A stretch of DNA of 22,393 nt from Treponema sp. (GTDB taxonomy: Bacteria; Spirochaetota; Spirochaetia; Treponematales; Breznakiellaceae): the NCBI GenBank assembly GCA_031284195.1, contig JAITAI010000297.1:1-22393 (forward strand), given 5' to 3'. The translations under genes were made by a program, and so were the position numbers. Positions 7,598 through 16,054 of the stretch are shown here, piece by piece. The notes beneath the pieces are model-generated. The model was given only the letters and a program-made list of their open reading frames with translations, searched no databases and was not told where the DNA came from. The stretch's first letter is position 1. Each line of letters opens with the position of its first letter.

Positions 7598-10405
7598 ATG
7601 GCAAAGCGAAAACAGGTTTTTTTCTTTGGTGAAGGAAAAGCTGAAGGTGACGCGGGGATGCGGGATATCCTGGGCGGCAAAGGTGCAAATTTGGCGGAAA
7701 TGACCAATCTGGGAATTCCCGTACCCCCGGGGTTTACGATTTCTACGGAAGTCTGCGCAGCGTATTACGAAAATAAGGAACGCTATCCTGAGGGGCTTGA
7801 AGGGGATGTGTTGAAGAACCTCAAAAAACTGGAAAAAGTGATGGGAAAACAATTGGGGAATCCTGAGGATCCCCTGTTGGTTTCGGTCCGTTCCGGCGCT
7901 CCGGTATCCATGCCGGGGATGATGGATACGATTCTCAATTTGGGGATCAACGATCAGGCGGTTTACGGATTGGCACAAAAGACCGGTAATCCCCGGTTTG
8001 CCTGGGATGCCTATCGCCGGTTTATTCAGATGTACGGGGATGTGGTCATGCAGGTACCGGGCGAGGCTTTTGAGAAAGCCCTCACCGCCATAAAACAAGC
8101 CCGGCAGGTGCAGTTGGATACAGAATTGAACGAAACGGATCTGGAAGAACTGGTAAGTAAATATAAAAAAATTGTTAAAAAATATACGAATACCGAATTT
8201 CCCCAAAATCCCCGGGAACAGCTCTGGGGCGCTATCAATGCGGTGTTCGGTTCTTGGATGAACGAACGGGCCATTAAATACCGGCAGCTCAATGGGATTA
8301 AAAACATCAAAGGTACTGCGGTCAATGTGCAATCCATGGTGTTCGGTAATTTCGGTAATGATTCGGGGACCGGGGTGTGTTTCAGCCGGGATCCTTCCAC
8401 CGGCGAAAATATTTTCTACGGCGAGTATCTTATGAACGCTCAGGGAGAAGATGTGGTAGCCGGTATCAGGACCCCGGAGAAGCTCTTCGCCTTGGAACAG
8501 GAAAACAAACCGATCTACGATCAGTTGGTGAAGATCAAGAACCGGCTGGAAAAGCATTTCCGGGATATGCAGGATATAGAATTCACGATCCAGCAGGGGA
8601 AGCTCTTTTTGCTTCAAACTCGTAATGCCAAACGGACCGGGGCAGCAGCGGTTAAATCCGCCTTAGACATGGTAGCGGAAAAACTCATTGATAAAAAGAC
8701 CGCCATCTTCCGGGTAAGTGCAGAGCATCTGGATCAACTCCTCCACCCCATGATCGACCGGGAGGCCCTCAAGAACGCGGTTTCGCTCACCCAAGGACTT
8801 AATGCATCTCCTGGCGCGGCCACGGGGAGGATCGTGTTTTCCGCCCAAGACGCCGAGGAATGGCATAAACGGGGAGAACAGGTGCTCCTGGTCCGGCAGG
8901 ATACCAGCCCTGAAGATATTGGAGGCATGGTGGTTTCCGAGGGGATCCTCACCTCCACCGGTGGTATGACCAGCCATGCCGCAGTGGTTGCCCGGGGTAT
9001 GGGTACTCCTTGTGTAGCAGGAGCCAAGGGAGTTTCGGTGGAAGGTAAAAAGGTGGTGATCGGGAATACCAGTTTCTCCGAAGGGGATTGGATTACCCTT
9101 GATGGTTCCACGGGAGAGGTCTATGAGGGACAGCTCTCCTTAGTGGAACCGGAAATCACCGACGATATGCAGACCTTTCTGAACTGGTGCGACGAAGTTC
9201 GCTCTGCCTCGGTACGGGGGGAGATCAAGGGTTTTGAGGTCAGAACCAATGCAGACCAGCCTGAAGATGCCCAGCGGGCCTTTGAGTTCGGCGCTCAGGG
9301 GGTTGGCCTATGCCGTACTGAACACATGTTCTTTGAAAAAGACAAGCTCATTCACTTTCGTTCTATGATTGTGGCGGATACTCCAGAAGAACGGCAAGAA
9401 GCCTTGAGGCAGATTTTACCGCTCCAGCGGCAGGATTTCTTCGGGATCTTTAAGGCCATGGAAGGCCGTCCCGTAACTATCCGGCTCTTGGATCCTCCGC
9501 TTCATGAATTCGTTCCCCATACTAAAGAAGAGATCAAAGAACTGGCGGAGTATCTCAGGGTTCCGGTGAAGAAATTAGAGCCCAAAATTGAAAAGCTCAA
9601 GGAAGCCAATCCCATGCTCGGTCACCGGGGTTGCCGTTTGGCGGTGAGTTACCCGGAAATCTACGATATGCAGGTTGAGGCCATTGCCCTTGCGGCACTG
9701 GATTGCATCCAGGCCAAGATTCCCCTCGCGCCGGAGATCATGATCCCCATTGTCTGTGATGAAAAAGAACTGGCCCTGATCCGTCCCCGGGCAGAGAAGA
9801 TTATCCAGGCGGTCTTTGCCGAAGCAAAGGTGAGACTCCCTGTAAAAATCGGTACCATGATCGAGGTTCCCCGGGCAGCCTTCCGGGCGGATAAGATCGC
9901 CGAGTATGCGGACTTCTTTAGTTTTGGTACCAACGATCTGACCCAGATGACCTTTGCCTTTAGCCGGGATGATGTGGCTTCTTTCCTCCCTGCGTATCTT
10001 GAGAAGGGAATCCTGCCTGAGGATCCCTTCAAATCCATTGATGAAGCAGGGGTGGGAATCCTCATTACCGGAGCAGTTGAAAAAGGCCGGTCTATCAACG
10101 AGCATCTGAAGATCGGAATCTGCGGTGAACACGGCGGTGATTCGGCAACCATTGATTTCTGTTACCGTTCAGGCTTGAGTTACGTGTCTTGTTCTCCTTA
10201 CCGGGTGCCCCTTGCCCGGCTTGCAGGAGCTCAAGCAGTGCTCAGAAATACCGAAAAGGGAACCGAAAGGAAAAGGGGCAGAGGTAGACCCCCTAAGGCT
10301 GCGGTAGCGGATAAGCCTGCTGCTCGAGCAACCGCGAGCCGGTCTTCCAGGCGCGGGAAAGTCCTGGTAGAAACGGTGAAACCTGGCAGGAAACCCCGGA
10401 AGTAA
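7598..10405 (+). CDS. ppdK: Pyruvate phosphate dikinase with basic AT-hook-like tail
   Basis: A 935-residue enzyme that interconverts pyruvate + ATP + Pi and PEP + AMP + PPi, often used glycolytically with PPi in anaerobes. The N-terminal nucleotide-binding domain starts with the GGKGANLAEM motif. The phosphorylated histidine is H460 in TGGMTSHAAVVARGMG. The C-terminal PEP/pyruvate barrel ends with the catalytic Cys842 in GICGEHGGD. The family normally ends near the PLARLAGAQA segment, at about residue 880. Here about 54 residues follow, rich in Lys, Arg, Ala and Pro. They include KRGRGRPPK (892-900), which closely matches the AT-hook of HMGA proteins, and a second basic patch at the very end. 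The start is supported by GGAGG eight bases upstream. A strong terminator follows the stop. Confidence 0.97.
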   Translation: MAKRKQVFFFGEGKAEGDAGMRDILGGKGANLAEMTNLGIPVPPGFTISTEVCAAYYENKERYPEGLEGDVLKNLKKLEKVMGKQLGNPEDPLLVSVRSGAPVSMPGMMDTILNLGINDQAVYGLAQKTGNPRFAWDAYRRFIQMYGDVVMQVPGEAFEKALTAIKQARQVQLDTELNETDLEELVSKYKKIVKKYTNTEFPQNPREQLWGAINAVFGSWMNERAIKYRQLNGIKNIKGTAVNVQSMVFGNFGNDSGTGVCFSRDPSTGENIFYGEYLMNAQGEDVVAGIRTPEKLFALEQENKPIYDQLVKIKNRLEKHFRDMQDIEFTIQQGKLFLLQTRNAKRTGAAAVKSALDMVAEKLIDKKTAIFRVSAEHLDQLLHPMIDREALKNAVSLTQGLNASPGAATGRIVFSAQDAEEWHKRGEQVLLVRQDTSPEDIGGMVVSEGILTSTGGMTSHAAVVARGMGTPCVAGAKGVSVEGKKVVIGNTSFSEGDWITLDGSTGEVYEGQLSLVEPEITDDMQTFLNWCDEVRSASVRGEIKGFEVRTNADQPEDAQRAFEFGAQGVGLCRTEHMFFEKDKLIHFRSMIVADTPEERQEALRQILPLQRQDFFGIFKAMEGRPVTIRLLDPPLHEFVPHTKEEIKELAEYLRVPVKKLEPKIEKLKEANPMLGHRGCRLAVSYPEIYDMQVEAIALAALDCIQAKIPLAPEIMIPIVCDEKELALIRPRAEKIIQAVFAEAKVRLPVKIGTMIEVPRAAFRADKIAEYADFFSFGTNDLTQMTFAFSRDDVASFLPAYLEKGILPEDPFKSIDEAGVGILITGAVEKGRSINEHLKIGICGEHGGDSATIDFCYRSGLSYVSCSPYRVPLARLAGAQAVLRNTEKGTERKRGRGRPPKAAVADKPAARATASRSSRRGKVLVETVKPGRKPRK

Positions 10406-10434
10406 CCCCGTTACCAAAAGTGCTTTGAAGTGGC

Positions 10435-10461
10435 GTGGGGGCCTAGCCCCCACCTCTTTTT
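10435..10461 (+). terminator. Intrinsic terminator after ppdK
   Basis: GTGGGGGC (10435-10442) pairs perfectly with GCCCCCAC (10446-10453) around a CTA loop and is followed by CTCTTTTT. This is a textbook rho-independent terminator 30 bases after the ppdK stop, so ppdK is probably a single-gene transcript at its 3' end. Confidence 0.9.
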
Positions 10462-10580
10462 AAAGTGGCCCCAGGTAGGGATCCTAGGCCCACCGGGGTC
10501 CCCGCCGTTTTTCTATGCTTTTATCTCATACCGCATCCAGCTTTACAAGAAGGGGTTGTGTTAGTATTATTAAAATCATT

Positions 10581-11240
10581 ATGAAATACCCGCTTATCGC
10601 CCCTTCGGTCCTTTCGGCAGATTTTTCCCGCTTCGCCGTCGCAGTGGCGGATATTGACGCCTCTGGAGCGGAATGGGTTCACTTGGACGTGATGGATGGC
10701 AAATTTGTACCCAATCTTACCTTTGGCCCAAAATTGGCAGCAGACCTGCGGTCTCAAAGCACTTCGGTTTTTGATGTACACCTGATGGCCTATGAGCCTG
10801 AAAACCTCGCCGTAGCCTTTGCCCATGCAGGGGCTGATTATATTACCTTTCATGCAGAAGCCACGGTTCATTCCCATAGGCTTCTCATGGTTATCCGTAC
10901 ATTGGGAAAAAAAGCAGGGATCAGTCTGGTCCCCTCCACACCGGTATCGGGGATAGAAGAACTGCTTCCGTTTGTGGATCTGGTTTTAGTCATGACCGTG
11001 GATCCGGGATTCGGCGGTCAAGAACTCATTCCATCTTGTCTTGAGAAGATAAAAACCCTGGTGCAGATCCGGGAGCAGCGGAATTACCGGTATTTAATCT
11101 CCGTGGACGGAGGGATACATGCATCCACTGCCTCGCTGGTCCGGGAGGCAGGGGCAGATGTCTTGGTTACTGGATCGGCCTTTTTTAATGCGCCGGATAA
11201 GGCTGCTTTAGTAAGACGCTTAAAAGGTATGGGCCCGTGA
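10581..11240 (+). CDS. rpe: Ribulose-phosphate 3-epimerase
   Basis: A 219-residue TIM-barrel enzyme interconverting ribulose-5-phosphate and xylulose-5-phosphate in the pentose phosphate pathway. Family blocks appear in order: IAPSVLSADF near the start, HLDVMDGKFVPNLTFGP with catalytic His and Asp, HLMAYEP, the VMTVDPGFGGQ metal/phosphate loop, and ISVDGGI near the end. The frame is open back to an ATG at 10515, but the 22 extra residues do not belong to the fold. ATG 10581 gives MKYPLIAPSVLSADF, the normal N-terminus. No close Shine-Dalgarno precedes it; AAGGGG is about 27 bases upstream. It lies between the ppdK terminator and the TPR gene, on the same strand. Confidence 0.96.
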   Translation: MKYPLIAPSVLSADFSRFAVAVADIDASGAEWVHLDVMDGKFVPNLTFGPKLAADLRSQSTSVFDVHLMAYEPENLAVAFAHAGADYITFHAEATVHSHRLLMVIRTLGKKAGISLVPSTPVSGIEELLPFVDLVLVMTVDPGFGGQELIPSCLEKIKTLVQIREQRNYRYLISVDGGIHASTASLVREAGADVLVTGSAFFNAPDKAALVRRLKGMGP

Positions 11241-11326
11241 AGGCCTTGGTTTACAAGGCGCCGTTCCTGGGGGCTGGGGAAAGGAAAATCGTAGATTTTA
11301 GAACAGGAAGATGAGCAAAACTAACG

Positions 11327-11332
11327 TATAAT
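11327..11332 (+). promoter_or_regulatory. Consensus -10 box before the TPR gene
   Basis: A perfect TATAAT ends 18 bases before the ATG of the TPR protein. No good -35 box sits 16-18 bases upstream. Transcription would start near 11339, leaving a leader of about 12 bases that contains no Shine-Dalgarno. Confidence 0.4.
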
Positions 11333-11350
11333 GTGGATATACTGTAATCA

Positions 11351-12487
11351 ATGAAGCTTGATCCTATCCTAACAAAGGCAATCCGTTTGTTAAGGCGAAG
11401 AAATTATGATAGAGCTATCAAAGTCCTCGAACCTGAGGTAAACCGATACCGGGGTATTTTCACCTATTACTATGTTTTAGCAGTTTCCTATCTGCATACC
11501 GGGGTGTTTAACCTGGCCTTTACCTATTTTAAACTAGCCCGGGATATAAAAATGCGGGACCCCGCGGTCTTACTCGGTTTAGCGGTCCTCTACCTTCGTA
11601 GGGGAGAAACTGACCGGGCAGTGGATTTCTACCTGGAAGTCCAAGATCAGGATGAGCAGAATAGAATCGCGAACAAGGCTCTCAAAGTAATCCGCAAATA
11701 CTCAGGAACCGAAGACCTTTCCGCATGGATTGAGTCTGGGGGATTGGCCAAGCTCTTCCCTCCTCTGCCTCCGGTACCTCCAAGCAAGGCAGGTATCCTG
11801 ATACTCATACTGGGACTCCTCATAGGACTGGTGACCGCCGGAGGGGTCTTTATCCAGGTTAAAGGGATTAGGCTGCCGGTTCGCACTTTTTTCCCCAAAA
11901 ATGAACGGGAAGGGCTTATCACCAGCGCCTTGGATCCTACGGAACGGAAAGAACCGGTACAAGTAGGAGGTAGTTACCGGTACATCTTAACCAGAAACCA
12001 GGTGTTTGATACCTATGAAAAGGCCCGGGAATTTTTCACTAAATACCGGGATGAGGCGGCAAAAGTTGCTCTAAACCGAATCCTCGAATCCAATGCGTCA
12101 GATACCATTAAAAACAAGTCCCGGCTCCTCATGTCATACATGGAAGTTCCTGGCTTTGATACCCTGAAAGACCGGTTTACTTATGAGGAGGTATACAAGG
12201 AACCGGTACTGTACCGGGATTGTCATGTGATATGGCGGGGCATGGCCACCAAACTTGAGGTCCTGCAAAACACCACTTCCTTTGATCTTTTGGTAGGATA
12301 CGACACCCGGAGTATTTTAGAAGGTATCGTACCGGTGACGTTTAACTTTGCCGTTTCCATAAATCCTGAACGGCCCTTGGAAGTTTTGGGTAAGATACTC
12401 CCTGTATCCACTGAAAAAGGGCAGGATATCCTGCTGGAAGGGGTGGCCCTTCATCAGGCAGGGCTTCTCTTAAGGGGAGATAAATGA
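11351..12487 (+). CDS. Membrane-anchored TPR-repeat protein of unknown function
   Basis: A 378-residue protein. Residues about 5-115 form three to four TPR-like helical pairs; NYDRAIKVLEPEV and RGETDRAVDFYLEV have the TPR spacing. A proline-rich stretch, LFPPLPPVPP, precedes one clear transmembrane helix at about 148-170. The C-terminal 200 residues look soluble and I do not recognise them. The layout suggests a cytoplasmic TPR scaffold with the C-terminal domain across the membrane, but orientation is inferred. The start lacks a Shine-Dalgarno. Its stop overlaps the dtd start in an ATGA arrangement, so the two genes are very likely co-translated. No function can be assigned. Confidence 0.85.
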   Translation: MKLDPILTKAIRLLRRRNYDRAIKVLEPEVNRYRGIFTYYYVLAVSYLHTGVFNLAFTYFKLARDIKMRDPAVLLGLAVLYLRRGETDRAVDFYLEVQDQDEQNRIANKALKVIRKYSGTEDLSAWIESGGLAKLFPPLPPVPPSKAGILILILGLLIGLVTAGGVFIQVKGIRLPVRTFFPKNEREGLITSALDPTERKEPVQVGGSYRYILTRNQVFDTYEKAREFFTKYRDEAAKVALNRILESNASDTIKNKSRLLMSYMEVPGFDTLKDRFTYEEVYKEPVLYRDCHVIWRGMATKLEVLQNTTSFDLLVGYDTRSILEGIVPVTFNFAVSINPERPLEVLGKILPVSTEKGQDILLEGVALHQAGLLLRGDK

Positions 12488-12933
12488 GGGCAGTAGTGCA
12501 GCGGGTCCGGGATGCGTCGGTTTCGGTGGAAGGAATCCTCCAGGGGAAAATCGCCGCAGGGCTTCTGGTATACTTAGGGGTGGCAAAGGGGGACACTGAG
12601 GCAGATGCCCGCTACCTCGCAGAGAAGATCCCGGGCTTGAGAATTTTTGAAGACCCCCAGGGAAAGATGAACCGTTCAGTACAGGATATAGGAGGCAGCC
12701 TCCTCGTGGTGTCCCAGTTTACCCTCTTAGGAGATGCCCGAAAGGGGAGGCGGCCTTCCTATTCGGATGCCGCGGAGAGTAAGGTTGCCAAGGCTTTGTA
12801 CGAATACTTCATAGAGCGGATCCGGGAACAGGGACTTGCCTGTGCAAGCGGTATCTTCCAGGCTCACATGGAGGTTCGGTCTACCAATGATGGTCCGGTT
12901 ACCCTCTTATTGGATTCCCGAAAAGAGTTTTAA
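12484..12933 (+). CDS. dtd: D-aminoacyl-tRNA deacylase
   Basis: A 149-residue cytosolic enzyme that removes D-amino acids, and mischarged glycine, from tRNA. The N-terminus MRAVVQRV is typical. The two active-site motifs are present: SQFTL at residues 77-81 and NDGPVT at 135-140, whose Gly137-Pro138 forms the chiral-proofreading cis-peptide. Length is standard. The ATG is shared with the upstream TPR gene's stop (ATGA), so translation probably depends on the upstream gene; AAGGGGA lies just before the overlap. It is the last gene before a structured 360-bp gap. Confidence 0.96.
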   Translation: MRAVVQRVRDASVSVEGILQGKIAAGLLVYLGVAKGDTEADARYLAEKIPGLRIFEDPQGKMNRSVQDIGGSLLVVSQFTLLGDARKGRRPSYSDAAESKVAKALYEYFIERIREQGLACASGIFQAHMEVRSTNDGPVTLLLDSRKEF

Positions 12934-13294
12934 TGGGTATGAGGCAGGGGGAGCCCTAAAAATATAAGCCATACCATGTTACTCTTGACAAGCATCTGCC
13001 TTGTTCCAAACCAAACCATCCAATGCAGTCATGGAGAACGACTGCGGAGGTAGATACCCTCATCAGGGTGAAACTTCCCGATGGCTAGATGAAGGCTCAT
13101 TCCTATCCGCATAGGGTAAGGAGGGCGAGGAAGCCCAGGCCGGGCTTACCGGAAGGATATAGGCAGGGAAGGGTACACCGGATACACTTCAATTTGAAAG
13201 CAGCAGAGCATTGCGTGGCTGGTTACCATAATAGCCGGTTCTCGTACATGCGCCCCAATTTACGAAGGTACTATATTAAAGAGAGGTAACGATA
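12934..13294 (+). other. Structured intergenic region and possible RNA leader before the MATE gene
   Basis: No gene is convincing; a 66-codon ORF at 13089-13289 is basic and unrecognised. A perfect TTGACA lies at 12985-12990, but the expected -10 position is poor (AAACCA). Consecutive hairpins follow: GCAGTC/GACTGC (13025-13030/13040-13045); GGAGGT/ACTTCC (13046-13051/13073-13078) enclosing ACCCT/AGGGT (13056-13060/13065-13069); CCTAT/ATAGG (13102-13106/13111-13115); and AAGCCC/GGGCTT (13131-13136/13142-13147). This density suggests a structured RNA leading into the transporter gene. I could not match it to a known riboswitch class. Confidence 0.4.
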
Positions 13295-14680
13295 ATGGCT
13301 AACATAGGAAACAACCTTTCCGAAGGTAAGGTTTTGACGAAACTGGTCCGCTTTGCCCTTCCTTTTTTGGCAACCAACCTGGTCCAATCTTTTTACAATG
13401 TGGCGGATATGCTTATTGTGGGGAATTTCAGCGGGACCTTTGGTATGTCTGGGGTTAATATTGGAGGACAGGTAACGATGATCCTCACCTTTTTGGTCAT
13501 CGGCCTTTCCATAGGGGCCACGGTCCTCATCGGCCAGTATGTAGGGGCCGGCAACCAGGAGGGGCTCCAACGGGTTACCGCGACCCTTATCACCCTTCTG
13601 CTCATTATGGCCCTGGGCTTGACCGCAGTGATGCTGATCCTCAAGGGGCCGATCCTGCAACTCATCAAGACCCCTGCGGAATCCTATGAGGAATCCGACC
13701 GTTACCTCACGATTACGGTGGCGGGGCTGATCTTTATCTTCGGCTACAACGCCTTCAGCGCGATCCTCCGGGGGATGGGGGATTCCAAACATCCCTTCTA
13801 CTTTGTGCTGATCGCCTGTATCACCAACGTGATCCTGGACCTGCTCTTTGTGGCGGTTTTCAAATGGAGCGCCTTCGGCGCGGCCCTGGCCACGATCATT
13901 TCCCAGGCCCTGAGCATGATCCTCTGTATCGTCTATATGCGGCGGAACGAATTCCAGTTCGACTTTAAGCGCTCGTCCTTCAGGATCGACCGGGACCAGC
14001 TTGCCCTGATCTTCAAGATCGGGCTGCCCACCTGCATACAAAACGGGGTAACCAGCATTTCCTTCCTGTTTATCACCGGCATCGTCAACATCGTGGGCGG
14101 GGTCAGCGCCTCCGCCGCAGTGGGGGCAGTGTCCAAGTTCAACAGCTTCGGCATCATGCCCACCCAGGCCATGAGTGCCTCCATCTCCGCCATGAGCGCC
14201 CAGAATATCGGGGCGAACCGGATGGACCGGGCGATCCAGTCCTGCCGGATCGGCATTGCCGTCTCCGTGGTGATTACGGTGATCATCTTTGCCCTGGTGC
14301 GGATCTTCCCCGCCGAGATCATGATGATCTTCGGCGACGATCCGGAGATGATCCGCATGGGGGTGAGCTTCCTCCGGGCCTTCAGCGCCGAATTCCTGAT
14401 TATCCCCTTTTTCTTCTGCATCAACGGTTTTTTGATCGGTGGCGGACACACCCTGTTCACCCTGATCACCAGCATCGTCTCCTCGGTGGCCCTCCGGGTA
14501 CCGGTCTGTTATATCTTCGGGGTGGTGCTGGGCTGGGGCATTTTCGGGGTGGGCCTGGGCTACCCCGTGGCGGTGGGGGGCTCATTCCTCATGGTTATCG
14601 GCTTCCTGCTCTCCGGCAGGTGGAAACATAATGCGGTGATCCACCGCCATTCAGCAAAGCAGATCCTGAAAGAGACCTGA
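13295..14680 (+). CDS. MATE-family multidrug/cation antiporter
   Basis: A 461-residue inner-membrane protein with about twelve hydrophobic helices in two halves, as in NorM/DinF-type exporters that expel drugs or metabolites in exchange for Na+ or H+. The N-terminus (LVRFALPFLATNLVQSFYNVADMLIVG) and the repeated AAxxIGQYVGAG and SAQNIGANR-type loops are family features. The substrate cannot be read from sequence. The start is supported by AGAGAGG eight bases upstream. GC content rises inside the gene: 48% at 13321-13380, 65% at 14101-14160 and 57% at 14281-14340 (counted by hand). Synonymous choice shifts to C/G-ending codons, suggesting recombination with foreign DNA. It converges on prs. 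Confidence 0.93.
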   Translation: MANIGNNLSEGKVLTKLVRFALPFLATNLVQSFYNVADMLIVGNFSGTFGMSGVNIGGQVTMILTFLVIGLSIGATVLIGQYVGAGNQEGLQRVTATLITLLLIMALGLTAVMLILKGPILQLIKTPAESYEESDRYLTITVAGLIFIFGYNAFSAILRGMGDSKHPFYFVLIACITNVILDLLFVAVFKWSAFGAALATIISQALSMILCIVYMRRNEFQFDFKRSSFRIDRDQLALIFKIGLPTCIQNGVTSISFLFITGIVNIVGGVSASAAVGAVSKFNSFGIMPTQAMSASISAMSAQNIGANRMDRAIQSCRIGIAVSVVITVIIFALVRIFPAEIMMIFGDDPEMIRMGVSFLRAFSAEFLIIPFFFCINGFLIGGGHTLFTLITSIVSSVALRVPVCYIFGVVLGWGIFGVGLGYPVAVGGSFLMVIGFLLSGRWKHNAVIHRHSAKQILKET

Positions 14681-14724
14681 CAAGGTACTAAAGTTGAAAA
14701 GAAAGGCAGAGCAACCAGGGCTCC

Positions 14725-14761
14725 TTTTCCTCCAGACATACATGAGCAAACTGGAGGGAAA
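14725..14761. terminator. Inverted repeat between the convergent MATE and prs genes
   Basis: TTTTCCTCCAG (14725-14735) pairs with CTGGAGGGAAA (14751-14761), eleven pairs with one G-T and a 15-nt loop. T and A tracts lie inside the stem rather than after it. Its place between two convergent genes suggests a bidirectional transcription stop; that role is inferred. Confidence 0.45.
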
Positions 14762-14880
14762 ATTGAAAGGGCGTTGGAAAAGTTATGGATCCAATGGCAG
14801 CAGCGGCTTAACGTAAGGGGTTCTGAAAAAACGGGCTTAACTGGTACGCAGAGGTTTCACCGATAATCCCTGATGCATAG

Positions 14881-15990
14881 TTACTCATGATTAAACAGGT
14901 TAGGGGCGCGTAGATAGGTTTCCGCATTAAAGGGCTGCAAGAGATTACTCAGGGGGCTATTATTTACAATGGCCCTGATGATCTGGGCGGATAACTCCGT
15001 AGAAGAAACCACCTCCAGGTTGGGGATCTTTTCCGGGGTTGAATAGGGACAGTACACGGTATCGGTTACGATGATACGGCGTAACAGTCCTTGCTCTGAA
15101 AGCCGGTTCAAGCGTTGAGACGCAGGGGGAGAAAAAATGGCGTGTACTGCGATGATGTTGATCTCCGCTGGTTTTAAAGGCGCTAAAGCTCCGATGAGGC
15201 TTGCCACGGATCCTCCGGTATCCACCATATCGTCCACAATCCACAAGATTTTACCTTCAATCGGCTCTGCAGAAAGGATATTGATGGATTCAATGGTATT
15301 GGCCCGGGAATAATCCCGCTGTTTATGGGCCACCACCAAAGGGGCGCCAAAGGCATTGGCAAAATCCCGGGCAAGTTTTTCCCCTCCGGCATCAACCGAA
15401 CAAAAGGCCCAGTGAGGACGCACTTCTTGTTCGAGGGTCTTACTATTCCGAATATACACATCACAGAGGTATCGTTTGAGAAGGGTCAGGGCGGGAATAT
15501 CATCTACCATACACATGGTGGGATCCACCATGGATTTGGATTTATCGGAATGAAGTTGATAGGTTACGATATGCCGCGTTCCCAGGCTTACGAGGATTTT
15601 AAAATGAACCCACAAACCCACCGAACTACGCCGGGTGGTTCTATCAGACCGTGAACAGGAAACAAAGGGTTCAAAAAAGATGATTCGGGACGCCTGGCTC
15701 CGTTTCAGGGCATCCACCGCATGGTAGGACTCAATCTTGGCCTCTTCTACCGGGATGTTTGCCTCATTTCGGGCACAACTGGTGAAGAGGATCACATCTT
15801 TACCTCTTATGGAAGTATGGATCATCACTTCCATTTCCCCATCTGCAAAGCGGTCGGTTTTCAAGGCCTCCACCGCATTACAAGTATCTGCTATTGATAC
15901 AAAGCTCGGAAACTTTGTCACCTGCGTAACCACCCGAGAAGCATATTCCTTCATAGATCGGGTGGCCATTATGACAAATTCATTGACCAT
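14881..15990 (-). CDS. prs: Ribose-phosphate pyrophosphokinase (divergent PRPP synthetase)
   Basis: A 369-residue enzyme making PRPP from ribose-5-phosphate and ATP, the precursor for purines, pyrimidines, histidine and NAD. Two phosphoribosyltransferase-type halves are visible. RFADGEMEV lies at about 47-55, the SVDAGGEKLARDFA block at 198-211, and the PRPP-binding loop IVDDMVDTGGSV at 251-262. The normally conserved YARQDRK-like segment reads FVSCSRSDRTTR (109-120) and the usual DLHA reads QLHS. At 369 residues it is also longer than the common 310-320. This places it in a divergent class I cannot name further. The start is supported by GAGG six bases upstream. It lies 64 bases after tRNA-His on the same strand. 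Confidence 0.88.
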   Translation of the reverse strand: MVNEFVIMATRSMKEYASRVVTQVTKFPSFVSIADTCNAVEALKTDRFADGEMEVMIHTSIRGKDVILFTSCARNEANIPVEEAKIESYHAVDALKRSQASRIIFFEPFVSCSRSDRTTRRSSVGLWVHFKILVSLGTRHIVTYQLHSDKSKSMVDPTMCMVDDIPALTLLKRYLCDVYIRNSKTLEQEVRPHWAFCSVDAGGEKLARDFANAFGAPLVVAHKQRDYSRANTIESINILSAEPIEGKILWIVDDMVDTGGSVASLIGALAPLKPAEINIIAVHAIFSPPASQRLNRLSEQGLLRRIIVTDTVYCPYSTPEKIPNLEVVSSTELSAQIIRAIVNNSPLSNLLQPFNAETYLRAPNLFNHE

Positions 15991-16054
15991 GTGTACCTCG
16001 CTTACTCAATAAGCTCACGCAACCTTCGGTATTACCGGTAAACTTTCGTGATTA

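Noticed and set aside
7580..8617. 345-codon minus-strand ORF opposite ppdK
   Set aside because: Antisense shadow; the plus strand is clearly PPDK with catalytic motifs.
13046..13090. FMN riboswitch upstream of the MATE gene
   Set aside because: Only the AGGGTGAAACTTCCCGA-like piece fits; the other conserved FMN arms are not found downstream.
13271..14449. 392-codon minus-strand ORF opposite the MATE gene
   Set aside because: His/Asp/Gly-rich antisense of a GC-rich membrane protein gene; typical mirror ORF.
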